Assembly (NCBI RefSeq): GCF_000966975.1
Contig: NZ_JZWV01000793.1
Span: 1-9,844, forward strand
Direction: 5' to 3'
DNA length: 9,844 bases
From: Streptomyces katrae
GTDB lineage: Bacteria; Actinomycetota; Actinomycetes; Streptomycetales; Streptomycetaceae
Shown: in pieces, positions 1 to 7,932 of the stretch
Numbering within the stretch: position 1 is the first letter of the stretch
How the letters are laid out: each line of letters opens with the position of its first letter
Notes under the pieces: model-generated
Told to the model about the DNA's origin: nothing
Seen by the model: the letters and a program-made list of their open reading frames with translations, nothing else
Database searches by the model: none
Program-made: the position numbers and the translations under genes

Positions 1-463
1 CGGCGGCCGGGGCGGCCGCGGCGGCCGGAGCCTTGCGCGGGCGGCGCTTCGTGGAGGACTGGGAGACCCCGTAGCCGACCAGGACGGGCTGGCGGGCGGC
101 GGGCTCCTCGGCCGGAGCGGCCGGAGCCGGAGCGGCCGGAGCCGCGGCGGCGGCAGCCGCCTCGGTGACCTCGACGGAGGCCTGGACGCCCGCCGCGGCG
201 GGCTCCTCGGCACCACCGGCACCACCGGTCTCGACGGAGATGATGACCTGGCCGACGTCGACCGTCACGCCCTCCTCGAAGAGCAGCGCGTGCACCACCC
301 CGTCGAAGGGGATCGGCAGCTCCACGGCCGCCTTCGCGGTCTCCACCTCGCAGACGACCTGCCCGTCGGTGACCGTGTCACCCGGCTGGACGTACCACTT
401 GAGGATCTCGGCCTCGGTCAGGCCCTCGCCCACGTCGGGCATCTTGAATTCGCGGATCGTCAT
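1..463 (-). CDS. bkdC: Dihydrolipoamide acyltransferase (E2) of a 2-oxoacid dehydrogenase complex, N-terminal part
   Basis: This gene encodes the E2 core of a 2-oxoacid dehydrogenase complex, which moves the acyl group from E1 to CoA on a swinging lipoyl arm in the cytoplasm. Only 154 codons are present; the gene runs off the left edge. Residues 1-78 form a lipoyl domain beginning MTIREFKMPDVGEGLTEAEI. The lipoylated lysine is K44 in the motif ETAKA. An Ala/Pro/Glu-rich flexible linker follows (about 80-123). Next comes VLVGYG (127-132), usual just before the E3-binding domain, and then a basic Ala/Pro-rich stretch. The E3-binding and catalytic domains lie outside the window. The ATG has a GAGGAG Shine-Dalgarno 9 nt upstream that overlaps the E1-beta stop, with a 13-nt intergenic gap, so translation is probably coupled. 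The symbol follows the Streptomyces bkd naming; a pyruvate dehydrogenase E2 cannot be excluded. Confidence 0.9.
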   Translation of the reverse strand, partial: MTIREFKMPDVGEGLTEAEILKWYVQPGDTVTDGQVVCEVETAKAAVELPIPFDGVVHALLFEEGVTVDVGQVIISVETGGAGGAEEPAAAGVQASVEVTEAAAAAAAPAAPAPAAPAEEPAARQPVLVGYGVSQSSTKRRPRKAPAAAAAPAA

Positions 464-476
464 GGCGCGGCTCTCC

Positions 477-1457
477 TCAGAACGCCAGCGAGCGGTCGAC
501 GGCGTCGAGCACGCGGTCCAGGCCGGGCAGGTACTCGTCCTCCAGGCGGGCCGGCGGGTAGGGGGCGTGGAAGCCGCCGACGCGCAGTACCGGGGCCTCC
601 AGGTGGTAGAAGCACCGCTCCGTGATGCGAGCGGCGATCTCCGAGCCGGTGCCGAGGAAGACCGGGGCCTCGTGGACCACGACCAGCCGGCGGGTCTTCT
701 CCACCGAGGCCTGGATCCCGTCGAAGTCGATCGGGGACATCGAGCGCAGGTCCAGGACCTCGACCGACTTGCCCTCCTCGGCGGCCGCGGCCGCCGCCTC
801 CAGACAGACCTTCACCATGGGGCCGTACGCGGCCAGGGTGAGGTCGGCGCCCTCGCGGACCACCCGCGCCTTGTGCAGCTCGCCGGGGATGGCGTCGGTG
901 TCGACCTCGCCCTTGTCCCAGTAGCGGCGCTTCGGCTCGAAGAAGATCACCGGGTCGTCGCTGAGGATCGCCTGCTGGAGCATCCAGTACGCGTCGCTGG
1001 CGTTCGACGGGGAGACCACCTTCAGGCCCGCGACGTGCGCGAAGAGCGCCTCGGGGGACTCGCTGTGGTGCTCGACCGCGCCGATCGCGCCGCCGTAGGG
1101 GATACGGACGACGACCGGCAGCTTGATCTTGCCGAGGGCGCGCGCGTGCATCTTCGCGAGCTGCGTGACGATCTGGTCGTACGCGGGGAAGACGAACCCG
1201 TCGAACTGGATCTCCACGACCGGCCGGTAGCCGCGCAGGGCCAGGCCGATGGCGGTGCCGACGATGCCGGACTCGGCCAGCGGGGTGTCGATGACCCGCT
1301 CCTCGCCGAAGTCCTTCTGCAGCCCGTCGGTGATGCGGAAGACACCGCCCAGCTTGCCGACGTCCTCGCCCATGATCAGGACCTTGGGGTCGGTGTCCAT
1401 GGCCTTGCGGAGGGACTCGTTGAGCGCCTTCGCGATCGACATCTTCACGGCAGCCAT
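477..1457 (-). CDS. bkdB: 2-oxoacid dehydrogenase E1 component, beta subunit
   Basis: This is the E1-beta partner of the thiamine-diphosphate-dependent decarboxylase that feeds acyl groups to the lipoyl arm of E2. It has 326 residues, a normal length for the family. An N-terminal transketolase-type pyrimidine-binding domain covers about 1-180. It includes IMGEDVG (28-34) and TPLAESGIVGTAIG (58-71), in which E62 is the expected glutamate that activates the thiamine aminopyrimidine. The family HHSxSPE motif appears as HHSESPE (130-136). A C-terminal transketolase-type domain covers about 200-320. The ATG overlaps the E1-alpha stop by one base (TGATG). An AGGAGG Shine-Dalgarno 7 nt upstream, inside the E1-alpha 3' end, supports this start. 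A second ATG five codons in (MSIAK) is possible but has no comparable site. The gene is co-transcribed with its neighbours. Substrate, branched-chain 2-oxoacid or pyruvate, cannot be settled from sequence alone. Confidence 0.93.
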   Translation of the reverse strand: MAAVKMSIAKALNESLRKAMDTDPKVLIMGEDVGKLGGVFRITDGLQKDFGEERVIDTPLAESGIVGTAIGLALRGYRPVVEIQFDGFVFPAYDQIVTQLAKMHARALGKIKLPVVVRIPYGGAIGAVEHHSESPEALFAHVAGLKVVSPSNASDAYWMLQQAILSDDPVIFFEPKRRYWDKGEVDTDAIPGELHKARVVREGADLTLAAYGPMVKVCLEAAAAAAEEGKSVEVLDLRSMSPIDFDGIQASVEKTRRLVVVHEAPVFLGTGSEIAARITERCFYHLEAPVLRVGGFHAPYPPARLEDEYLPGLDRVLDAVDRSLAF

Positions 1458-2671
1458 CAGTGACCCTCCTCGGCCTCGAAGGAAGCGAGGTAGGCGGCGA
1501 ACTGGGCGCGCTCCTCGTCGACGAGCGCGTGCCCGTCCGCGTAGACGTTCTCGAAGATCGCCATGGTGTCCGGGTCGGGCATGGCCCGCACCACCTCGCG
1601 GACCCGCTTGCCGAGGGCCTCGCTCTCCGCCTCCAGCTCCTCGAAGAACGCCTCGTCGGCACCCCCGGAGGCCAGCAGGTGGGCCTTCAGGCGCAGGATC
1701 GGGTCCTTCGCCTCCCAGGCGGCCGTCTCCTCGTCCGCGCGGTACTTCGTCGGGTCGTCGGAGGTGGTGTGGGCGCCCATGCGGTAGGTGAACGCCTCGA
1801 TCAGGGCCGGGCCCTCGCCGCGGCGGGCGCGGTCCAGCGCCCAGCGGGTGACGGCCAGGCAGGCGAGGACGTCGTTGCCGTCGACGCGGATTCCGGGGAA
1901 GCCGAAGCCCTGGGCGCGCTGGTAGAGCGGCACGCGCATCTGGCGCTCGGTCGGCTCGGAGATCGCCCACTGGTTGTTCTGGCAGAAGAACACCACGGGG
2001 GAGTTGTAGACGGCGGAGAAGTTGAAGGCCTCCATCACGTCGCCCTGGCTGGACGCGCCGTCGCCGAAGTAGGCGATCACGGCGGAGTCGGCGCCGTCCT
2101 TGGCCACGCCCATGGCGTAACCGGTCGCGTGCAGCGTCTGCGAGCCGATGACGATCGTGTAGAGGTGGAAGTTGTTGCCGTTGGGGTCCCAGCCGCCGTG
2201 GTTCACGCCGCGGAACATGCCGAGCAGGTTCGTCGGGTCGACGCCGCGGCACCAGGCCACGCCGTGCTCGCGGTAGGTCGGGAAGACGTAGTCGTCGTCG
2301 CGCAGTGCCCGGCCGGAGCCGATCTGGGCGGCCTCCTGGCCCAGCAGCGAGGCCCACAGGCCCAGCTCGCCCTGGCGCTGGAGGGCGGTCGCCTCGCCGT
2401 CGAAGCGGCGGGTCAGGACCATGTCGCGGTACAGGCCGCGCAGGTCCTCGGTGGTGACGTCCGCGACGAAGGCCGCGAACTCGGCCACCTCGGGGTGGTT
2501 GCCGACCTCGACCCGTTCACCCTCGGGCGTCAGCAGTTGTACGAGCTGAGGCTCGGCGTCGTGCGGCTGTGCGGTGGCAGCGGCGGTCTTGCGGGCGCTC
2601 GCCGCGCCTGCCGCCCGCTTGGTGCCGCTGCTGCGTCGCGGCTTGCGCGCGGCAGTGCTCTCCACGGTCAC
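1457..2671 (-). CDS. bkdA: 2-oxoacid dehydrogenase E1 component, alpha subunit
   Basis: E1-alpha binds thiamine diphosphate and, with E1-beta, decarboxylates a 2-oxoacid and reductively acylates E2. The 404-residue protein has the thiamine-binding signature from GDG (203-205) to NN (232-233). Its active-site loop is YRMGAHTTSDDPTKYR (296-311), whose HTTSDD core is closer to the HSTSDD of branched-chain E1-alpha than to the HSMSDP of mitochondrial pyruvate E1-alpha. The first 40 residues are a basic, Ala/Lys/Arg/Thr-rich tail, probably disordered. Translation starts at GTG with a strong GGAGGAG site 5 nt upstream (2677-2683). The gene heads the operon and is divergent from the response regulator. 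Many Streptomyces homologues are annotated automatically as pyruvate dehydrogenase. I prefer the Bkd reading because of gene order and the loop, with moderate certainty. In Streptomyces the Bkd complex supplies branched starter acyl-CoAs for fatty acids and polyketides. Confidence 0.93.
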   Translation of the reverse strand: MTVESTAARKPRRSSGTKRAAGAASARKTAAATAQPHDAEPQLVQLLTPEGERVEVGNHPEVAEFAAFVADVTTEDLRGLYRDMVLTRRFDGEATALQRQGELGLWASLLGQEAAQIGSGRALRDDDYVFPTYREHGVAWCRGVDPTNLLGMFRGVNHGGWDPNGNNFHLYTIVIGSQTLHATGYAMGVAKDGADSAVIAYFGDGASSQGDVMEAFNFSAVYNSPVVFFCQNNQWAISEPTERQMRVPLYQRAQGFGFPGIRVDGNDVLACLAVTRWALDRARRGEGPALIEAFTYRMGAHTTSDDPTKYRADEETAAWEAKDPILRLKAHLLASGGADEAFFEELEAESEALGKRVREVVRAMPDPDTMAIFENVYADGHALVDEERAQFAAYLASFEAEEGH

Positions 2672-2978
2672 GTGTGCTCCTCCGTCGGTCCGGCACCCGG
2701 GTTCTCCGGGGACCAGTGCGGCTCACCTGTATCCGTATCCGTACACGGGGTGGGTGCACGGCGCGTTTCGGATTCAGGCGTGACAGGTGCCCCGGCGAGT
2801 GCCCTGCGCACAGCACGTTACCCAGTGCGACGCATAACTGCGAAACCCCGTTTGACCTGCGATTTTGCTTGGATATCCAAGTAAATCGGCCGCTGCGGGA
2901 ACAACCACTGGTCACAGCCTTGCAGGCGGCCGGAACAACGGCACGTTATCCCGGGTAACTCCGGCAGGGAAGAGGTGA
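2672..2978. promoter_or_regulatory. Divergent control region between the E1-alpha gene and the response regulator gene
   Basis: This 307-bp non-coding stretch holds the promoters of both divergent genes and is less GC-rich than its surroundings near 2830-2885. Toward the response regulator, TTGACC (2852-2857) is a good -35 hexamer, with a weak TATCCA -10 after 16 nt. Toward E1-alpha, minus-strand TTCGCA (2844-2839) and TAACGT (2820-2815) with an 18-nt spacer form a weaker candidate. Other structure includes a perfect 14-bp palindrome (2868-2881) and an imperfect dyad GTTATCCCGGGTAAC (2945-2959). The motif GCACGTTAYCCC or its truncation occurs at 2813-2823 and 2941-2952. GGAACAAC is repeated at 2898-2905 and 2932-2939, and TATCCG occurs twice in tandem near 2730-2741. 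Transcription start points are guesses. Confidence 0.6.
2868..2881. promoter_or_regulatory. Perfect 14-bp palindrome, candidate operator
   Basis: The sequence CTTGGATATCCAAG reads identically on both strands and is AT-rich for this genome. It overlaps the candidate -10 region of the response regulator promoter and lies upstream of the candidate E1-alpha promoter, so a bound dimer could affect either gene. A 14-bp palindrome somewhere in 10 kb is not in itself rare; its position between divergent genes is what makes it worth recording. The cognate regulator is unknown. Lrp/AsnC-type regulators control bkd operons in several bacteria, but I cannot match this site to one. Confidence 0.4.
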
Positions 2979-3656
2979 GTGTGTGAAGATGAGCTTGTGC
3001 GCGAAAACGGAAAAATCAAGGTATTTCTCCTGGACGACCACGAAGTAGTACGTCGGGGCGTTCATGAGCTTCTGTCGGTCGAAGAGGACATCGAGATCGT
3101 CGGCGAGGCCGGTACCGCCGCGGACGCCCTGGTCCGCATCCCCGCTACCCGCCCCGACGTGGCCGTCCTCGACGTGCGCCTGCCGGACGGCAGCGGTGTC
3201 GAGGTGTGCCGTGAGGTCCGCTCCCAGGACGAGGACATCAAGTGCCTGATGCTCACCTCGTTCGCCGACGACGAGGCGCTGTTCGACGCCATCATGGCGG
3301 GTGCCTCGGGCTACGTCCTCAAGGCGATCCGCGGGAACGAGCTGCTCAGCGCGGTGCGTGACGTGGCGGCCGGCAAGTCGCTGCTGGACCCGGTGGCGAC
3401 CGCGCGGGTGCTGGAGCGGCTGCGCGACGGCAAGAACGGCAAGGGCGACGACCGGCTCGCGAACCTCACCGAGCAGGAGCGCAAGATCCTCGACCTGATC
3501 GGCGAGGGCCTGACGAACCGGGTCATCGGCGAGCGGCTGCACCTGGCCGAGAAGACCATCAAGAACTACGTCTCCAGCCTGCTGTCGAAGCTGGGCATGG
3601 AGCGCCGCTCCCAGGCCGCCGCGTACGTCGCCCGCCTCCAGGCGGAGAAGCGCTAG
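2979..3656 (+). CDS. Orphan NarL/LuxR-family response regulator, DosR/DevR-like
   Basis: This two-component response regulator should bind DNA when phosphorylated. The receiver domain (about 13-128) shows the acidic pair D19/D20, phospho-acceptor D65 in VLDVRLPDGSG, switch residue T93 and K115. A LuxR-type helix-turn-helix (about 161-225) has TEQERKIL, GLTNRVIGERL and the recognition-helix segment EKTIKNYVSSLLSKLGMERR. Segments such as VFLLDDHEVVRRG, PDVAVLDVRLPDG and AEKTIKNYVS closely match mycobacterial DosR/DevR, the hypoxia and nitric oxide dormancy regulator. No sensor histidine kinase gene is adjacent. The GTG at 2979 is preceded by AGGGA (2966-2970, 8 nt away) and gives 225 residues. 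GTG at 2997 would give 219 residues and also fits the family. I recall, unverified, that an S. coelicolor regulator in this position has been described as an orphan responding to a distant DevS-like kinase. Confidence 0.92.
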   Translation: MCEDELVRENGKIKVFLLDDHEVVRRGVHELLSVEEDIEIVGEAGTAADALVRIPATRPDVAVLDVRLPDGSGVEVCREVRSQDEDIKCLMLTSFADDEALFDAIMAGASGYVLKAIRGNELLSAVRDVAAGKSLLDPVATARVLERLRDGKNGKGDDRLANLTEQERKILDLIGEGLTNRVIGERLHLAEKTIKNYVSSLLSKLGMERRSQAAAYVARLQAEKR

Positions 3657-3862
3657 CCGCGCTCGATCCGGCGCCGAGGGTGGCGCAACCCCGTTCGAGC
3701 GCTGGCCGGGCGGGAGCCGAGTGGACGTCGAGCGGATTTCGAGCGTGACGCCCCGTGGTCGCCCGCTTCCCCGGGGCGCACGGTTCGATTCGGGACCAAC
3801 GTCCTCGGTGATCGGGGCGGGATCCTCTTTCCCGGCCGCCCGCCGGGGCCGAGAGTGGTCAC
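3657..3862 (+). other. Intergenic region with possible terminator hairpin and repeated TCGAGCG motif
   Basis: Just after the regulator stop, GCGCTCGA (3659-3666) pairs with TCGAGCGC (3695-3702) and encloses a smaller GCGCC/GGCGC stem (3671-3675 with 3682-3686). This nested hairpin has no T-tract and may be a weak terminator. TCGAGCG recurs at 3728-3734 and 3739-3745, 11 bp apart, about one helical turn. The DevR-box-like site (3789-3808) lies in the second half. I see no convincing -10/-35 pair for the PPOX gene. Confidence 0.45.
3789..3808. promoter_or_regulatory. DosR/DevR-box-like palindrome upstream of the PPOX gene
   Basis: The 20-bp site TTCGGGACCAACGTCCTCGG matches the published mycobacterial DosR consensus TTSGGGACTWWAGTCCCSAA at 15 of 20 positions by my alignment. 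The match includes the GGGAC and GTCC half-site cores and the central WW. It ends 54 bp before the PPOX start codon, a suitable place for an activator. The gene immediately upstream encodes a DevR-like regulator, the family that binds such boxes. Mismatches are at positions 9, 12, 17, 19 and 20. Binding is inferred, not shown. Confidence 0.6.
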
Positions 3863-4291
3863 ATGTCACCGGAGGAAACAGCCGCCGTCGAATTACTGCG
3901 CCGTGTGCCGTACGGCCGGGTCGCCACCAGCATGCGCGCGCTCCCGTTCCTCGCCGTCGCCCGCCACATCGTGGTGGGCGGCAGGATCGTCCTGAGAATG
4001 CACGCCGGTTTCGGCTATCACCACGCCTGTAATGGCAGCGTGGTCTCCTACGGGGCCGACAACGTCAATTCGGGCGCGCCACGGCTCTGGTCCGTGCAGG
4101 TCACGGGCACGGCGCGGCTCGCCGAGCCGACCACAGCGGAACTGGAACTATTCGGTCCGGCACCGCATTTCGTGGACGGCGAGGTCTTCGACCCGGTCTA
4201 CATGAGGATCGAGCCCCAGTTCGTCACGGTGCACACCCTCGGGGCGGGGAACAGCGGCCGTTACGACCGGCCCCGCCTGCACGCACTCTGA
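3863..4291 (+). CDS. PPOX-class (pyridoxamine 5'-phosphate oxidase-like) flavin-binding protein
   Basis: This is a small cytoplasmic split-beta-barrel protein of 142 residues, probably binding FMN or F420; its substrate is unknown. The family pattern is visible as LLRRVPYGRVATSMRALPFL (11-30, early strand and turn), IVVGGRIVLRM (36-46) and SVQVTGTARLAEPT (77-90). Automatic annotation usually gives 'pyridoxamine 5'-phosphate oxidase family protein', but true PLP synthesis is unlikely for so short a protein. ATG 3863 has only a weak GAGAG site 7 nt upstream; a GGAGG lies just inside the gene with no start codon at a useful distance. Codon 11 is TTA (3893-3895), the codon read by bldA tRNA in Streptomyces. 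Other codons rare for this genome (AGA, CTA, AAT) also occur, so expression may be low or conditional. The DevR-box-like site upstream suggests control by the neighbouring regulator. Confidence 0.8.
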   Translation: MSPEETAAVELLRRVPYGRVATSMRALPFLAVARHIVVGGRIVLRMHAGFGYHHACNGSVVSYGADNVNSGAPRLWSVQVTGTARLAEPTTAELELFGPAPHFVDGEVFDPVYMRIEPQFVTVHTLGAGNSGRYDRPRLHAL

Positions 4292-4318
4292 CGTACGGAA
4301 AGCGGGCGCGGACGCGCC

Positions 4319-4354
4319 GGAGGCCCGGCGGAACGGGAATTCCGCCGGGCCTCC
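4319..4354. terminator. Perfect 15-bp stem hairpin between convergent genes, probable bidirectional terminator
   Basis: GGAGGCCCGGCGGAA (4319-4333) and its exact reverse complement (4340-4354) are separated by a 6-nt loop, CGGGAA. The hairpin begins 28 bp after the PPOX stop and ends 35 bp before the stop of the convergent kinase gene, so it can serve both transcripts. No T-tract follows on either strand, as is often seen in high-GC actinobacteria. Confidence 0.75.
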
Positions 4355-4388
4355 ACGCATGCGCACCACCGCCGGCAGGCGGCCTCCG

Positions 4389-6017
<1,629 letters not shown>

Positions 6018-6243
6018 CAGTCCTCGCCGTCGTCTCTCTCGTCCGCTCTAGCGGTGGGGCCTCTTCGGGTTCTGCGGTGAACGCTACAGCCTCCGAACCC
6101 GTCACCGTTCGGCTACAGACACCGCGTAGGCCCGCGGTCACGCAGCGGGCACCGGCTTGACGTGTGCTTGCCCTCCGGCAGACTGGGCGCGACATGCGCT
6201 CAGCCAGACGCGTAGCAACAGAGCCCGAGGGGAAGCAACAGTC
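6018..6243. promoter_or_regulatory. Divergent promoter region between the two Ser/Thr kinase genes
   Basis: For the plus-strand kinase, TTGACG (6157-6162) and CAGACT (6179-6184) with a 16-nt spacer resemble a housekeeping Streptomyces promoter, predicting a start near 6191 and a leader of about 50 nt. AGGGGAA (6228-6234) is a good ribosome site 9 nt before ATG 6244. For the minus-strand kinase, only weak candidates exist, such as TAGCGT about 75 nt upstream of its start. The 5-bp inverted repeat CCGCT/AGCGG (6043-6054) lies in its leader. TGTAGC occurs twice on the minus strand in this region, within CGGTGA/TCACCG-containing sequence. Confidence 0.5.
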
Positions 6244-7914
6244 ATGAGCCAGGACGGCACACAGGGCCGGTACGCAGGCGGCTCCCTGGCCGGTGGCCGT
6301 TACCAGCTAAGGGATTTGCTGGGCGAGGGGGGCATGGCCTCGGTCTACCTCGCGTACGACTCCGCGCTCGACCGACAGGTCGCCATCAAGACGCTCCACA
6401 GTGAGCTGGGACGCGAGGCGTCCTTCCGTGAGCGCTTCCGGCGCGAGGCGCAGGCTGTTGCGAAACTGTCGCACACCAACATCGTCTCGGTCTTCGACAC
6501 GGGCGAGGGAACCGTCACGTTCGGCGCCGGCGGCGGCGACGAGGCGGTCATGCCGTACATCGTCATGGAATACGTGGAGGGCCGGCCGCTCGGCTCGGTC
6601 CTCGACGCGGACGTGCAGCAGTACGGGGCCATGCCGGCGGACAAGGCGCTGAAGGTGACGGCCGACGTGCTGGCCGCGCTGGAGACCAGCCACGAGATGG
6701 GGCTGGTCCACCGCGACATCAAGCCCGGCAACGTGATGATGACCAAGCGCGGCGTGGTCAAGGTCATGGACTTCGGCATCGCCCGGGCCATGCAGTCCGG
6801 GGTCACCTCGATGACGCAGACCGGCATGGTCGTCGGCACCCCGCAGTACCTGTCGCCGGAGCAGGCGCTGGGGCGCGGCGTGGACGCCCGCTCCGACCTG
6901 TACTCGGTCGGCATCATGCTGTTCCAGCTCCTGACGGGCCGTATCCCCTTCGAGGCCGACTCCCCGCTGGCGATCGCGTACGCGCACGTCCAGGAGGAGC
7001 CGGTCGCCCCGTCCTCCATCAACCGCTCCATCACGCCGGCGATGGACGCGCTGGTGGCCCGGGCGCTGAAGAAGAACCCGAACGAGCGCTTCCCCACGGC
7101 CGCGGCCATGCGGGACGAGATCCTGCGGATCATGTCGGCCGGCCAGACCGGCGCCCCGGCCATCGTCCCGGGCGTCGCCACGGGCGGCAGCGGCGCGGGC
7201 GTGGGCTCGACGGTGTTCCCGCCGGTGGACGCGGGCTTCCAGGCGCCGCCGCCGCATTCGCTGCAGCAGCCGTACCAGGCCCCGCAGACCCCGCCGCCGT
7301 CCCCGTACGCGCAGCCCGTGCAGACGCAGCAGCAGCCGGGCTACGCCTACCCGCACACGGCTCAGGCGCCGCAGCAGCACCAGCAGCAGTACGCGCCGCA
7401 GACGCCGCCGCCGTTCACCATCTCGCCCAGCCAGACGTCCGCTCCGGCGTCGTCCTCGGGCGGCGGGAAGAAGAACACGCCGGTGGTGGTCGGCGCGATC
7501 GTGGTGGCCCTCGTGGCCATCGGCGGGCTGATCGCCGTGCTGAACATGGGCGGCGACGACGAGGACAAGAACAATTCGGCGAAGCCGTCCGCCTCGTCGT
7601 CGGCGTCCGCCTCGGCCGCGGCGGGGCACAAGGGGCCCGACCCCTCGCGCACCATCGAAGCGGACAAGTGCAAGAGCCCGACGAAGTCCTTCAAGGACTC
7701 CACGAAGGTCGTCGCGCCGGACTTCCGGTACAAGAACGTGCTGTCGATCAAGCAGTGCATCCAGGCCGCCGGCTGGAGGTACAAGATCACCGAGCGCGAC
7801 GAGTCCGTCTACGGCCAGGACACGGTGCTGGAGCAGCTGCCCGAGGCCGGGGCGGACGTGCCCAAGGAGGGTACGGAGTTCACGCTGATCGTCTCGACCG
7901 GCAATCCGTCGTAG
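6244..7914 (+). CDS. Transmembrane Ser/Thr protein kinase with one extracellular PASTA-like domain
   Basis: This is a PknB-type membrane kinase of 556 residues. The kinase domain (about 20-297) contains GEGGMASV (27-34), K49, E68, HRDIKPGN (156-163), DFG (176-178) and SPE (204-206). Activation-loop threonines are T188, T191, T193 and T199. A long Pro/Gln-rich cytoplasmic linker (about 300-405, with QQQ, PPP and QTPPP runs) precedes the transmembrane helix (412-433). Outside lies an acidic, then Ala/Ser-rich spacer, followed by one PASTA-like module (about 487-554) containing LSIKQCIQAAGW and EQLPEAGADVPKEGTEFTLIVS. PknB proteins usually carry several PASTA repeats, which bind muropeptides or lipid II. 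C476 and C505 are outside the membrane and could form a disulfide. The frame stays open upstream to a TTG at 6157, but that would start inside the -35 hexamer; ATG 6244 with its Shine-Dalgarno site is preferred. A strong terminator follows. Confidence 0.93.
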   Translation: MSQDGTQGRYAGGSLAGGRYQLRDLLGEGGMASVYLAYDSALDRQVAIKTLHSELGREASFRERFRREAQAVAKLSHTNIVSVFDTGEGTVTFGAGGGDEAVMPYIVMEYVEGRPLGSVLDADVQQYGAMPADKALKVTADVLAALETSHEMGLVHRDIKPGNVMMTKRGVVKVMDFGIARAMQSGVTSMTQTGMVVGTPQYLSPEQALGRGVDARSDLYSVGIMLFQLLTGRIPFEADSPLAIAYAHVQEEPVAPSSINRSITPAMDALVARALKKNPNERFPTAAAMRDEILRIMSAGQTGAPAIVPGVATGGSGAGVGSTVFPPVDAGFQAPPPHSLQQPYQAPQTPPPSPYAQPVQTQQQPGYAYPHTAQAPQQHQQQYAPQTPPPFTISPSQTSAPASSSGGGKKNTPVVVGAIVVALVAIGGLIAVLNMGGDDEDKNNSAKPSASSSASASAAAGHKGPDPSRTIEADKCKSPTKSFKDSTKVVAPDFRYKNVLSIKQCIQAAGWRYKITERDESVYGQDTVLEQLPEAGADVPKEGTEFTLIVSTGNPS

Positions 7915-7932
7915 CGGACCGCCGCTGACGCC

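Noticed and set aside
477..2357. Upstream extension of the E1-beta frame to 626 residues
   Set aside because: The extension reads through E1-alpha in another frame and gives an Arg-rich nonsense sequence; the family start is at 1457 with a good Shine-Dalgarno site.
2707..2718. GGGGACC as a possible second DevR half-site near the E1-alpha start
   Set aside because: There is no matching GTCC half on the other side, so it does not form a box.
165..2884. Long plus-strand open frames (165-1463 and 1460-2884) opposite the dehydrogenase operon
   Set aside because: They are antisense to strongly recognisable E1 and E2 genes, have low-complexity Arg/Gly/Val/Asp composition and arise from the GC-biased codon pattern.
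2946..3869. 307-residue minus-strand frame opposite the response regulator
   Set aside because: It mirrors a clear regulator gene, has no domain pattern and runs through two intergenic regions.
6157..6243. 29-codon upstream extension of the PASTA kinase from TTG 6157
   Set aside because: It would start inside the candidate -35 hexamer, lacks a ribosome site, and ATG 6244 has AGGGGAA at proper spacing just before the family-typical N-terminus.
6307..7629. 440-residue minus-strand frame opposite the PASTA kinase
   Set aside because: Antisense shadow with His/Arg/Asp/Val-rich low-complexity composition; the sense strand is an unambiguous kinase.
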